DNA of 64,000 nucleotides from Streptomyces sp. H27-C3 (GCF_030063415.1 NZ_JASITA010000017.1:62001-126000); one strand, 5' to 3'; counted from the first letter of the stretch, positions 52,118 through 61,060 are shown. The notes: generated from the sequence alone by a model not told the origin. A program made the numbers and translations.

Positions 52118-52548
52118 GCGGCGACAGCCCCCTCCTCAGCGTCGTCGTCCATGTACTCCCGGAGGAACGCCTTCTCCTCGGCCGTGACGCGGCGGGGCCG
52201 CGACTCGGCGAGGTTGAACGGCACGACGATCGTGGAGGCCCTTACGTACAGCGTCGTCTCGTCCTTGATCTCGTACGCGATGGTCAAGGACGCCGCGCCG
52301 ATCTTCGTCACCCACGACTCGACGGTTACCGGCTCGTGCCGGTGGACCAGCGGCCGCACATAGTCGATCTCGTGCCGGGCCACCACGGACCCGCCCGTGA
52401 AGGACGCGCTGCCCTCCCCCGGCGCCAGCCGGAACATGAAGTCGATACGCGCCTCTTCCAAGTACCGCAGGAAGACCACGTTGTTGACATGCCCGAAGGC
52501 GTCCATGTCCGACCAGCGCAGGGGGCAGGAGTAGATGTGACGGCTCAC
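52114..52548 (-). CDS. Acyl-CoA thioesterase (hot-dog fold, 4HBT)
   Basis: A 144-residue protein with the 4-hydroxybenzoyl-CoA thioesterase signature LRWSDMDAFGHVNNVVFLRYLEEARIDFM, catalytic Asp in the DAFGHVNN block. GTG 52548 starts 5 bases after the ettA stop. A thioesterase directly after ettA is a common actinobacterial arrangement; the acyl substrate is not known. Confidence 0.92.
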   Translation of the reverse strand: MSRHIYSCPLRWSDMDAFGHVNNVVFLRYLEEARIDFMFRLAPGEGSASFTGGSVVARHEIDYVRPLVHRHEPVTVESWVTKIGAASLTIAYEIKDETTLYVRASTIVVPFNLAESRPRRVTAEEKAFLREYMDDDAEEGAVAA

Positions 52549-52553
52549 GTCGG

Positions 52554-54218
52554 TCAGCCCCGGGTCAGCTTCTTGTAGGTCGCACGGTGCGGGCGCGTGG
52601 CGTCCGCACCGAGGCGCTCGACCTTGTTCTTCTCGTACGACTCGAAGTTGCCCTCGAACCAGTACCAGCGGGACTCGCCCTCGTAGGCCAGGATGTGCGT
52701 CGCCACCCGGTCCAGGAACCAACGGTCGTGGGAGATGACCACGGCCGCGCCCGGGAATTCGAGCAGCGCGTTCTCCAGGGAGGAGAGGGTCTCGACGTCG
52801 AGGTCGTTCGTCGGCTCGTCGAGGAGCAGCAGGTTGCCGCCCTCCTTGAGCGTCAGCGCCAGGTTCAGACGGTTGCGCTCACCACCGGACAGGACACCGG
52901 CCGGCTTCTGCTGGTCCGGGCCCTTGAAGCCGAACGCGCTGACGTACGCGCGCGACGGCATCTCGACCTGGCCGACATTGATGTAGTCCAGCTCATCCGA
53001 CACGACCGCCCAGAGCGTCTTCTTGGGGTCGATGTTGGCGCGGCTCTGGTCGACGTAACTGATCTTGACCGTGTCGCCGACCTTGATCGCGCCGGAGTCC
53101 GGCGTCTCAAGGCCCTGGATCATCTTGAACAGCGTGGTCTTGCCCGCGCCGTTCGGACCGATGATGCCCACGATGCCGTTGCGCGGCAGCGTGAAGGACA
53201 GGTCGTCGATGAGGACCTTGTCGCCGAACGCCTTGGAGAGGTTCTGGACCTCTACGACGATCGAGCCCAGACGCGGGCCCGGCGGGATCTGGATCTCGTC
53301 GAAGTCCAGCTTCCGCATCTTGTCGGCCTCGGCTGCCATCTCCTCGTAGCGGGCGAGGCGTGCCTTGGACTTGACCTGACGGCCCTTGGCGTTGGAGCGG
53401 ACCCACTCCAGCTCTTCCTTGAGCCGCTTCTGGCGCTTCTCGTCCTTGCGGCCCTCGACCTTGAGGCGGGTCTGCTTCTTCTCCAGGTACGTGGAGTAGT
53501 TGCCCTCGTAGGCGATGGCACGACCACGGTCGAGCTCAAGGATCCACTCGGCGACGTTGTTCAGGAAGTACCGGTCGTGAGTGACGGCGATGACGCAGCC
53601 CTTGTACTTCGAGAGGTGCTGCTCCAGCCAGTTCACCGACTCGGCGTCAAGATGGTTGGTGGGCTCGTCGAGGAGGAGCAGGTCCGGGCCCTCGATCAGC
53701 AGCTTGCAGAGCGCGACGCGGCGCTTCTCACCACCGGAGAGGTTGGTCACGGGCCAGTCGCCGGGCGGGCAGCCCAGCGCGTCCATGGCCTGCTCCAGCT
53801 GGGCGTCGAGGTCCCAGGCGTTGGCGTGGTCGAGCTCCTCCTGGAGCTTGCCCATCTCGTCGAGCAGCGCGTCGGAGTAGTCGGTCGCCATGAGCTCGGC
53901 GACCTCGTTGAAGCGGTGGAGCTTGCCCATGATCTCGGCCGCGCCGTCCTGGACGTTCTCCAGGACCGACTTGGACTCGTCGAGCTTCGGCTCCTGCATG
54001 AGGATGCCGACGGTGAATCCGGGCGAGAGGAACGCGTCACCGTTGGAGGGCTGCTCCAGCCCCGCCATGATCTTGAGCACCGTGGACTTACCGGCACCGT
54101 TGGGGCCAACCACACCGATCTTCGCACCGGGCAGGAAGCTCAACGTGACATCGTCAAGGATGACCTTGTCGCCGTGCGCCTTGCGCGTCTTGCGCATGGT
54201 GTAGATGTACTCAGCCAA
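52554..54218 (-). CDS. ettA: Energy-dependent translational throttle protein EttA (ABC-F)
   Basis: A 554-residue ABC-F ATPase with two nucleotide-binding domains: Walker A GPNGAGKS and GPNGAGKT, signatures LSGGEKRR and LSGGERNR, Walker B LLLLDEPTNHLD and LLLLDEPTNDLD. The linker with the EttA arm (KQTRLKVEGRKDEKRQKRLKEELEW) lies between. It binds the ribosomal E site and gates initiation according to ATP/ADP. The start is TTG 54218 (LAEYIYTMRKTRKAHGD), the conserved EttA N terminus; the open frame further upstream has no conserved sequence. Confidence 0.95.
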   Translation of the reverse strand: MAEYIYTMRKTRKAHGDKVILDDVTLSFLPGAKIGVVGPNGAGKSTVLKIMAGLEQPSNGDAFLSPGFTVGILMQEPKLDESKSVLENVQDGAAEIMGKLHRFNEVAELMATDYSDALLDEMGKLQEELDHANAWDLDAQLEQAMDALGCPPGDWPVTNLSGGEKRRVALCKLLIEGPDLLLLDEPTNHLDAESVNWLEQHLSKYKGCVIAVTHDRYFLNNVAEWILELDRGRAIAYEGNYSTYLEKKQTRLKVEGRKDEKRQKRLKEELEWVRSNAKGRQVKSKARLARYEEMAAEADKMRKLDFDEIQIPPGPRLGSIVVEVQNLSKAFGDKVLIDDLSFTLPRNGIVGIIGPNGAGKTTLFKMIQGLETPDSGAIKVGDTVKISYVDQSRANIDPKKTLWAVVSDELDYINVGQVEMPSRAYVSAFGFKGPDQQKPAGVLSGGERNRLNLALTLKEGGNLLLLDEPTNDLDVETLSSLENALLEFPGAAVVISHDRWFLDRVATHILAYEGESRWYWFEGNFESYEKNKVERLGADATRPHRATYKKLTRG

Positions 54219-54637
54219 GAGAAACCGTCCGGCAGATCGAGAAGGGCCTATGTTCGGCTCCGCCGCGTGAGGGCAGATACACCCATCTTGCCGCACGGCC
54301 ACCCCCAGACGGAAACGGCCCCGATATACCAAGGCATATCGGCCCCATAGTGAGCACCCGGTCACGGAACGCGTCCCGGTTCACCCGCTCGGCCCTGTGC
54401 AACCCGGCGCTCGGCCCCGAGCCACCCACCGCTCTCAGCCCTGAGCCACCCGGCGCTCGGTGCCCGGCCTGGGCCGCTCGGCCTTGAGACACCCGCAGCT
54501 CGGGCCTCAGCTAGCCGCAGCTCGGCCCTGAGGTACTGCCGCTGGGCGGGTCGCCCATTCCTCGGTGGGGTCACCCCACGCTCGGTGGGGTCACCACCCC
54601 ACGCTCGGCGTAGGTCGCCCACTCCCCCCGGGGCCTC
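54219..54637. repeat. 419-bp intergenic region with degenerate repeats
   Basis: Leader of ettA and trailer of the surface-protein gene. Between about 54400 and 54610 there is an array of imperfect units built on CTCGG...CCTGAG...CCACC, ending with CTCGGTGGGGTCACC twice and CCCCACGCTCGG three times. Closer to ettA a palindrome CCGATAT / ATATCGG (54321-54327, 54336-54342) could be a leader hairpin. No gene is supported. Confidence 0.55.
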
Positions 54638-56053
54638 TCACTCCTCAGTGAAGTCCGTCTGCTTCTTACGGAGGAAGAAGACCGCCGCCCCGCCGATCAC
54701 CACGAACCCGATCGCCACTCCCGCGATCATCGGCGTGGCATTGGAGCTGCCCGTCTCGGCGAGGTCGAGGCCGACGTCACTGCCGAGCGGGGTGTCACCG
54801 GCCGTGGCGGGGCTGGGCCGGTTCTCGGGCTGGTCCATGGTGCCGGTGCCCACGGCGCCCGAGGTCTTGCAGTCCAGGACGCCCTTGAAGTTTTTCTCGA
54901 AGCCGCCGGGTCCCTCGATGGTGAAGTCGTACGCCTGGTCCTCCTGGACCGGGATGGTGACCGTCCGCGACTGGCCGGCGCCGACGGTGTGCTTGGAGCC
55001 CATCAGCTCGAAGATGTACGGCTCGTCGCCCTTGTTGGCAGCGGTGATGTCCACGCCGCTCTTGGCGCAGTTCTTCCGGGCCGTCAGCGCGGGGATCGCG
55101 CCCGCCTTCGCCCAGGTGGCAGTGGCCGCGGCGGAGACGGTCGACACGCTGGAGCCGGCCAGGATCTGGGTCTGGCTCTGGGTGGCCCCCGCGAAGGCCC
55201 TCCCGACCGGAACCGAGGTGGTGGCCTGCACGGTCAGCGAGGTCGAGCCGTCGGCCGCGTCGGCGGGGACGTCGAAGTACAGCTCGCTGCCATTGACGAC
55301 GGTGGTGAGGGGCTTGCCGTTCTTGCCGACGACCTTGACGTCGGCACCGGCCGCGTCGGCGGGCGGGGTCACGGTGACACGGCCCGCGCCGGTACGGACC
55401 TTGACGGGCCCGACCTTCTCCCCGGGCTTGCCGGAGACCGCGTTCGGCTCCAGGGTCAGCGACGCCCTGGGCTCGGAGCCGCCGCGCGCGCCGCGCTCCA
55501 GGAAGTCGGCGAGCTTCTCGGCCCTGGGGTCGAGCGCGTCGACCTTGACGTGGTCGGAGTAGCGCCAGATCGCGACCTGGGTGCCGGCCGCGGCGGTCTG
55601 CTCGGTGAGCGAGGCGACCCCGGCCTTCTCGGCCAGCGCGCTCAGGTCGTCCACCTGGGGATAGGAGTGGTCCAGAATCCAGCGAATCTTGCCGGCGTCG
55701 CGGTTGCTGCCGAGCGACGTCTGGTCCCAGGAACTCTCCAGGTACTTCGCCTGCTCCTGGGTCGCGCGGTGGATGTCGACGCAGTACGTCTTGAGCTTGC
55801 CGCCGCCGTCGACGGTCATCTCGAAGAGGCCGGCAGGTATCTGCTGATCCTTGCCACCGGTACGTATGACGGCCTTGTCGTAGGTCTTCAGACCGTCGAG
55901 GGTGGCCACCGCGCCGCCCTGGTGCTGTGGAGTCTCGTCCGCGGCGGCGGGCCCCGCGGTGACCATCGCACCCGCCGCGACGAGGCCCGTGGCCACGAGC
56001 GCGGCGGCCAGACGGGCGGAGCTCCGCCTCCGTACAGAAAGCGCAGAAAACAC
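54638..56053 (-). CDS. Thioester-domain (TQXA) surface protein with LAETG sortase signal
   Basis: A 471-residue exported, wall-anchored protein. GTG 56053 has a strong AAGGGGAA site; signal peptide ends near GPAAA|DE. An N-terminal thioester domain: Cys91 in TYCVDIHRAT and Gln159 in GTQVAIWRYSD are the pair that forms the internal Cys-Gln thioester of Gram-positive adhesins. Two Ig-like beta domains follow, then a C-terminal LAETG (431-435), membrane helix and RKK tail: a class E sortase substrate as in Streptomyces chaplins. It could covalently bind a host, surface or self amine. No sortase gene is adjacent. Confidence 0.9.
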   Translation of the reverse strand: MFSALSVRRRSSARLAAALVATGLVAAGAMVTAGPAAADETPQHQGGAVATLDGLKTYDKAVIRTGGKDQQIPAGLFEMTVDGGGKLKTYCVDIHRATQEQAKYLESSWDQTSLGSNRDAGKIRWILDHSYPQVDDLSALAEKAGVASLTEQTAAAGTQVAIWRYSDHVKVDALDPRAEKLADFLERGARGGSEPRASLTLEPNAVSGKPGEKVGPVKVRTGAGRVTVTPPADAAGADVKVVGKNGKPLTTVVNGSELYFDVPADAADGSTSLTVQATTSVPVGRAFAGATQSQTQILAGSSVSTVSAAATATWAKAGAIPALTARKNCAKSGVDITAANKGDEPYIFELMGSKHTVGAGQSRTVTIPVQEDQAYDFTIEGPGGFEKNFKGVLDCKTSGAVGTGTMDQPENRPSPATAGDTPLGSDVGLDLAETGSSNATPMIAGVAIGFVVIGGAAVFFLRKKQTDFTEE

Positions 56054-56438
56054 AGAATTCCCCTTCGGGCGAGGCTCTTTCGCATGGTGGTGCGAGTGTG
56101 GGGAGTGCCTCGCCGGCAGACTCAAGTGCCCCGTGAGTATCCGGGAATCCTAAGGACGCGCAGATCGACAGCCCCCTGTCATGCCGTCACATGGCCATTC
56201 CGAATCGGAATCGTTATCGCCGCACCCCCTCTGAGCTGGGGATGTCGATAAATCTCTGTTCGAATAAGCCACATTGCGGCGGCATCGCACCTGCCCCGCC
56301 AAGGGCGTTGGCATCGCACGGATCCCTGAACCACCCACACCACCCGCCCCACGCACCGCCGCACTTCCCGCCCCACGCGCGCCCGAACTCCCCACCTCAC
56401 GCATCCCCGAACCCCTGAGTTCCCTTCCCCTCGGAACC
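56054..56438. promoter_or_regulatory. 385-bp intergenic region with palindrome at 56197-56211
   Basis: Upstream of the surface-protein gene and after ssbB (both minus strand). ATTCCGA-A-TCGGAAT (56197-56211) is a perfect palindrome about 145 bp before the start codon, a candidate operator. The part 56320-56415 is C-rich and low in complexity. No gene is supported. Confidence 0.45.
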
Positions 56439-56840
56439 TCAGGACACCGGCGTCTTCGCACGCTCCGCCAGCAGCGGATCCCCCTTCACCACGCGTCTGA
56501 AGGCCGATGTCCCGCGTGTGATGTCGTGCCCGACCGACAGCGCGTCGATGTCCGCGGAGAACCTGCGCTGCCCGTCCCGCTCCTCGTCGCGCACCCTCAA
56601 CCTGCCGTACACCAGCAGCGGTTCACCGACCGAGACCGAACCGGCCAGGTTCATCGCGAGTGAGCGGCGCGCCCACACGGTGTAGAAGCTGGAGTGCCCG
56701 TCCGACCAACTCTCCTTCTGGCGGTCCCAGTACCGCGGTGTCACGGCGAGCCGGAACCTGGCCACCCCGCCCGCCGCCGAATCCCGGTAGTCCACGCTCG
56801 TCGCGGCGTTGCCCACCATCGTCACCCAGGTCTCACTCAT
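56439..56840 (-). CDS. ssbB: Single-stranded DNA-binding protein, SsbB-type paralogue
   Basis: A 133-residue OB-fold protein: TWVTMVGNAATSVDYRD, ARFRLAVTPRYWDRQKESWSDGHSSFYTVWARRSLAMNLAGSVSVGEPLLVYGRLRVRDEERDGQ. It lacks the long Gly-rich tail and the acidic C-terminal tip of the main SSB, as does SsbB of S. coelicolor, which acts in chromosome segregation at sporulation. The adjacent dynamin-like pair is also a sporulation function in Streptomyces. Start ATG 56840 with GGGGGCGG. Confidence 0.9.
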   Translation of the reverse strand: MSETWVTMVGNAATSVDYRDSAAGGVARFRLAVTPRYWDRQKESWSDGHSSFYTVWARRSLAMNLAGSVSVGEPLLVYGRLRVRDEERDGQRRFSADIDALSVGHDITRGTSAFRRVVKGDPLLAERAKTPVS

Positions 56841-56983
56841 GCCAACCGCCCCCGTCCGTCATCAGCGAACCCTCATCCGTCATGAGTCATGAGTCGTCGC
56901 CGGTGCTCTGTCGCGCTTCGTTCCGTTCAGTTCCGTTCTCATGCTGGACCGGACGGCGCGAGCCTGCCGAAGCCTGTGGACTA

Positions 56984-58879
56984 TCAGCCGGTTGTGGACA
57001 ACCCGGTCACCGCCACGTACTGCTCGCGCACCTCGCGGTAGCGCAGCAGCTCCGCCGAGACCGGGTCGAGCACCCGCGCCCGCCCGCTCCCGGCCGCCGC
57101 GTCGCGCAGCCTTCGCTCGGCCTCCTGTCCGTACCGGCGCGCCGGCCCTCTGGCCGCCGCCCCGCACGACCACTCCACGACGGGCCCGCCGACGACCCCG
57201 GCCAGCATGACCAGGAAGGGCGGCAGCAGGCCGGGCTCCAGGGCGCCGACGATCTGGCCCACCAGCCACAGTCCGCCGTAGATCTGAAGCAGCGTCATCG
57301 ACGCCTGAGCCAGCACCGCGGCGGGCCACCAGCCCGGCCGGGGCGGCCTGCCGTGCGGCACCCCGGCCGTCACAGCCAGCGCGTCCAGCTCCTCGGGCAG
57401 CCCGACGGCGCCGCGCACCGCAGACTCCCGTACTGCCTGCGCCCACGGCGCGGGCAGCCCTGCCGCCGCTTCGTCAGCCACCGTGCGGACGGCCTGCTCG
57501 ACGCGCTGCCTGGCGGTGACCTCTTCCTCCTCCGCGGCCTCGCCGGACGCGGATTCCGTACTGCTCATCGGGTCGCGCCTGGCCTCGTACCAGCGCAACA
57601 GCCGCAGCCAGGGCGTCCCGCACGCCCGCCCGGCGTTCCTGCGCCACTCGCGCTCCGCCGCCTCACCCACGGCCGCCGCGCCCACCGCCTCCGCGAGCCG
57701 GTCGGTGAAGTCCTCGCGCGCCCTCTCCCCCAGCTCCGGCCGCTGCCCGTCGGCCACATAGACGGGACGCAGCCCGGCCGCCGCCGCGTCCACATCTGCG
57801 GACATACGGCGCCCTGCGGCCCCCCGCTCCTGCACGAACTGCCCCAGCATCTCGCGCAGTTCACCGACGCCCTCACCGGTCAGGGCCGACAGCGACAGCA
57901 CCGTGGCGCCGGGCTCACCGTGTTCGCCGAGTGCCATGCCGTCCTCGTCGAGGAGCCTGCGCAGATCGTCGAGCACCTGGTCGGCGGCGTCACCCGGCAG
58001 CCGGTCCACCTGGTTGAGCACCACGAAGGTGATCTCCGCGTGGCCGGCCAGTGGCCGCAGATATCGCTCGTGCAGCACCGCGTCCGCGTACTTCTCCGGG
58101 TCGACGACCCAGATCACCGCGTCGACCAGTTTGAGCACCCGGTCGACCTGGTCCCGGTGTGCGGTCATCGCCGAATCGTGGTCGGGCAGGTCGACGAGGA
58201 CCAGCCCGCGCATCGCCTCGTCGGGCTCACCCAGCTTCAGGGGCCTGCGGCGCAGCCGCCCCGGGATACCCAGCCGGTCGAGCAGCCCGGCCGCGCCGTC
58301 CGTCCAACTGCACGCGATGGGCGCCGAGGTCGTCGGCCGGCGCAGCCCCGTATCGGAGATGGCCACCCCGGCGAGGTTGTTGAAGAGCGTCGACTTGCCG
58401 CTGCCGGTGGCGCCGGCGATGGCGACGACCGTGTGCTGGGCGGACAGCCCCTGCCGGGCCGCCGCCTCGTCGAGTACGCGCCCCGCCTCGGCGAGGGTCC
58501 TGCCGTCGAGGCGGGTACGGGAGAGGCCCACCAGTTCGCGCAGCGCGTCGAGCCGTCCACGCAGCTCACGGCTGTACGTGCCGCCGCGCGGGAGGCCGTC
58601 GTACGGCTCGTCCACAGGGCGCACGGCTTCGTCCTGCGCGCCGGTGGCTTCCGCCGTGCGCCCGGCGGACCGACGGGCGATCAGCCCGTCGTCCCAACGC
58701 CCCGCGCCACGCCCCTCCGCACGATCCGCACGATCCGCACGATCCATCCGGTCCGCACCATCCGCACCATCCGCACGACCCACCCGGTCCGTCCGGTCTG
58801 TTCGGTCTGTTCGGTCCGTTCGGTCCGTTCGGTCCGTTCGGTCCGTTCGGTCTGTCTGATCACTGACCACCTCGGTCAT
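56984..58879 (-). CDS. Dynamin-like GTPase with repeat N terminus and membrane helices
   Basis: A 631-residue protein. N terminus: eight T-D-R triplets (about 8-32), then related AD(G/R) triplets to about residue 60. G domain: P-loop AGATGSGKSTLFN, PTTSAP, LVLVDLPDHDSA (G3), LNQVDRLPG (G4). The C-terminal part has a paired hydrophobic segment (AVLAQASMTLLQIYGGLWLVGQIVGALEPGLLPPFLVMLAGVVGG). It starts 5 bases after the stop of the upstream GTPase. Streptomyces DynA and DynB are encoded by such adjacent genes and stabilise FtsZ rings at sporulation septa; I do not assign which is which. ATG 58879 follows AAGGAGAAG. Confidence 0.85.
   Translation of the reverse strand: MTEVVSDQTDRTDRTDRTDRTDRTDRTDRTDRVGRADGADGADRMDRADRADRAEGRGAGRWDDGLIARRSAGRTAEATGAQDEAVRPVDEPYDGLPRGGTYSRELRGRLDALRELVGLSRTRLDGRTLAEAGRVLDEAAARQGLSAQHTVVAIAGATGSGKSTLFNNLAGVAISDTGLRRPTTSAPIACSWTDGAAGLLDRLGIPGRLRRRPLKLGEPDEAMRGLVLVDLPDHDSAMTAHRDQVDRVLKLVDAVIWVVDPEKYADAVLHERYLRPLAGHAEITFVVLNQVDRLPGDAADQVLDDLRRLLDEDGMALGEHGEPGATVLSLSALTGEGVGELREMLGQFVQERGAAGRRMSADVDAAAAGLRPVYVADGQRPELGERAREDFTDRLAEAVGAAAVGEAAEREWRRNAGRACGTPWLRLLRWYEARRDPMSSTESASGEAAEEEEVTARQRVEQAVRTVADEAAAGLPAPWAQAVRESAVRGAVGLPEELDALAVTAGVPHGRPPRPGWWPAAVLAQASMTLLQIYGGLWLVGQIVGALEPGLLPPFLVMLAGVVGGPVVEWSCGAAARGPARRYGQEAERRLRDAAAGSGRARVLDPVSAELLRYREVREQYVAVTGLSTTG
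58720..58858. repeat. 9-bp minisatellite inside a GTPase gene
   Basis: Tandem 9-mers: a run of ATCCGCACG-like units (58720-58790) followed by TTCGGTC(C/T)G units (58792-58854; four exact copies of TTCGGTCCG). They encode the ADR/ADG and TDR triplets at the N terminus of the GTPase on the minus strand. Confidence 0.9.
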
Positions 58880-58884
58880 ACGGA

Positions 58885-60492
58885 TCACTTCTCCTTCTGC
58901 AGTAGGGAAAGCGCGGCGATCAGGGCGGCCTGCGGCTCCGGGGTCACTTCGAGGGCGTCGAGCGGTGCGAGCCGCCGGTCGCGTTCGGCGTTGAGTACGC
59001 GGTCGATGCACGCGGTGAGCAGTTCCTCGCCCTTGTCGCGCAGCCGCAGCGCGGCGATCACCCCGATCCGCTCGGCCAGCCGCTCCCCCGCGCCGCGCGC
59101 CCGGCGCCCGCCCAGCAGCGCGGCCGAGAGCAGGGCCGCCACGGCCTCGGGGTCCGGAGCGGCCGACCGGTCCAGGTCCCGAGACTCCTCCTCGGCGAGT
59201 TCCTCCAGTACCCGGCGCCAGCGCCGCGCGGCCATCCCGATACGCTCGCCCGCCTCCCGGTCCGGCACATTCAGCGCCACGGCGCCCGCGGCGGGCTCAC
59301 GCCGCCACACCTCGCCCACGTGCTCATCGGCGGCGGCCACGGCGCACTGCAGCAGCGCGGTGAGGCTCTCGACGAGCGAGTCGAGAAGTTCACCCGCGCT
59401 GCTGTCCAGCGGATGGCCGCGCCAACGAGTGAGCGCGTCGCCGGAGAGCACCGCACCGCGCTGGAGCCGTCGGCGTACCCGCGCGCCCTCCTTCTCGTAC
59501 GCGTTCTCGACCGCCGTCGTGAGCCGTACGGCTGCCGCGTACTGTGCGGCGACCGCCCCGGCGAGTTCGGGCATCCGGGCGTCCAGCGAGTCGATGACCC
59601 CGGTCGCGGTGCGGCTCATGGCTTGTTGCCTGGCCGCCGGGTCCTGCGCCCGGTGGGTCAGCCAGGACCGCAGCGGCGCCACTGCGGTGGAGGGCAGCAG
59701 CCCGGTGCCGCCGCCCGCCGATTCGGGCAGCTCGGGGATGGTGAACCGCGGCACCTCCCCGAGCCCCGCCTTGGCCAGCAGCGCGCCGTACTGGCGTGAC
59801 ACCTCGGCAATGACCTGGTGGGGCACCCGATCGAGGACGGTGACGAGGGTGGCGTCGTACTCCTTGGCGGTACGCAGCAGATGCCACGGCACAGCGTCGG
59901 CGTACCGTGAGGCGGTCGTCACCATCACCCACACATCGGCGGCGCAGATGAGTTCGGCGGCCAGTACCCGATTGCCCCCGACCAGCGAATCGATGTCGGG
60001 CGCGTCGAGCAGTGCGAGCCCGCGCGGCAGGGTCTCCGCGGTCTCCACCCGCAGCGCGTTGCCGTCTTCCTCGGCCTGCCCCCCCTCTGCGGCCGCGTCC
60101 TCCTGCAGCGACTGCGGCTGCCACACGCGCGTGAGCTGCGGCAGTACGCGCAGCCCCGCGAACCAATGGTGGTCGTCGGGGTGGCACACCAGCACGGGCG
60201 TCCGCGTGGTGGGCCGCAGCACCCCGGCCGCGCTGACCCGCCTCCCCACAAGGGAGTTGACGAGCGTCGACTTGCCCGCTCCGGTGGATCCGCCGATGAC
60301 GACGAGCAATGGCGCTTCAGGCTGTCTCAGCCGGGGCACCAAATAGTCGTCGAGCTGCGCAAGCAACTCGACCTGTGTCTGCCGTGCGCGCGGAGCCCCC
60401 GGAAGAGGGAGCGGAAGGCGCACGGCGGCGACACGGTCGCGCAGGGCGGAAAGTGCGTCGATCAACTGAGGCCGTGCGTCCAAGGTCACCAC
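58885..60492 (-). CDS. Dynamin-like GTPase, first gene of the pair
   Basis: A 535-residue protein. P-loop VIGGSTGAGKSTLVNSLVGRRVS, RPTTRTPVL, LALLDAPDIDSL (G3), TVLDRVP (G4 region). Mostly helical C-terminal half without clear membrane segments. Start: GTG 60492 or the next codon GTG 60489; no strong ribosome site is visible, and longer frames run into the tRNA leader region. Forms an operon with the membrane-bound GTPase. Probable partner of it in septal membrane remodelling. Confidence 0.83.
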   Translation of the reverse strand: MVTLDARPQLIDALSALRDRVAAVRLPLPLPGAPRARQTQVELLAQLDDYLVPRLRQPEAPLLVVIGGSTGAGKSTLVNSLVGRRVSAAGVLRPTTRTPVLVCHPDDHHWFAGLRVLPQLTRVWQPQSLQEDAAAEGGQAEEDGNALRVETAETLPRGLALLDAPDIDSLVGGNRVLAAELICAADVWVMVTTASRYADAVPWHLLRTAKEYDATLVTVLDRVPHQVIAEVSRQYGALLAKAGLGEVPRFTIPELPESAGGGTGLLPSTAVAPLRSWLTHRAQDPAARQQAMSRTATGVIDSLDARMPELAGAVAAQYAAAVRLTTAVENAYEKEGARVRRRLQRGAVLSGDALTRWRGHPLDSSAGELLDSLVESLTALLQCAVAAADEHVGEVWRREPAAGAVALNVPDREAGERIGMAARRWRRVLEELAEEESRDLDRSAAPDPEAVAALLSAALLGGRRARGAGERLAERIGVIAALRLRDKGEELLTACIDRVLNAERDRRLAPLDALEVTPEPQAALIAALSLLQKEK

Positions 60493-60800
60493 ATGCGAAG
60501 AATGCCCAATTTTAGTTGGTTTTTGAAGCCTATGGGCCCTCTGCGCGCCGATTGGGACACAGGGACAGACGGGACGAGTGGGGCGCAGGCATAACGAGTG
60601 CACAACACCCGGGGCGCGAGAGGCCAAAAGCGCTGCGGGATTCGCACTCGCCTGCGATTATCGGGGTCGCTTCACCGAACCTCCACATCGTGCCACGCAG
60701 GCGAAGCAACCGGGCCAAGGCGATCGGAGCCCTATCCTTGACCCCGGCAAGGTCAAGGTCCCACCCAGTCGGGGCCCCAGGCCACCGAGGCCACGATCCG
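60493..60800. other. Intergenic region between the GTPase operon and tRNA-Arg
   Basis: 308 bp holding the GTPase promoter and the tRNA promoter. An AT-rich patch (60508-60530) is the best candidate for the GTPase -10 area. CCTTGACC / GGTCAAGG (60736-60743, 60751-60758) is an inverted repeat 43 bp before the tRNA and may belong to its promoter. No gene. Confidence 0.45.
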
Positions 60801-60873
60801 GCCCCCGTAGCTCAGTGGATAGAGCAGGCGCCTTCTAAGCGCTTGGCCGCAGGTTCGAGTCCTGCCGGGGGCA
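60801..60873 (+). tRNA. tRNA-Arg (anticodon UCU)
   Basis: Folds as a full cloverleaf: acceptor GCCCCCG (60801-60807) with CGGGGGC (60866-60872), discriminator A60873; D arm GCTC/GAGC; anticodon stem GGCGC/GCGCT with loop CTTCTAA, anticodon TCT; T arm GCAGG-TTCGAGT-CCTGC. CCA is not encoded. The integrase gene ends 190 bp downstream, so the tRNA 3' half is the probable attachment site. Confidence 0.97.
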
Positions 60874-60891
60874 CACATTCCTCGCACCATC

Positions 60892-60916
60892 AGCCCTCCC
60901 TTCGAGAGGGCTTTTT
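60892..60916 (+). terminator. Rho-independent terminator of tRNA-Arg
   Basis: AGCCCTC (60892-60898) with GAGGGCT (60906-60912), 7-base loop, followed by a T-run (60912-60917). Confidence 0.9.
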
Positions 60917-61060
60917 TGCTGGTCAGGGCGGGTATGCCACCCGACGCCCGAACGCCAGACTGCGCCCCCGTGATCGCGGGGGCGCTCCGGCTGTGTCCGA
61001 CTGTCACCGGGTTTCTGCGGGTGGCCGGGTCGATTGCGGGTCGAAGTTTCACCGGCGGTC

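Noticed and set aside
60753..61052. 100-codon minus-strand frame across tRNA-Arg
   Set aside because: Reads GRTRTCGQALRRRLLYPLSY, the well-known false product antisense to a tRNA gene.
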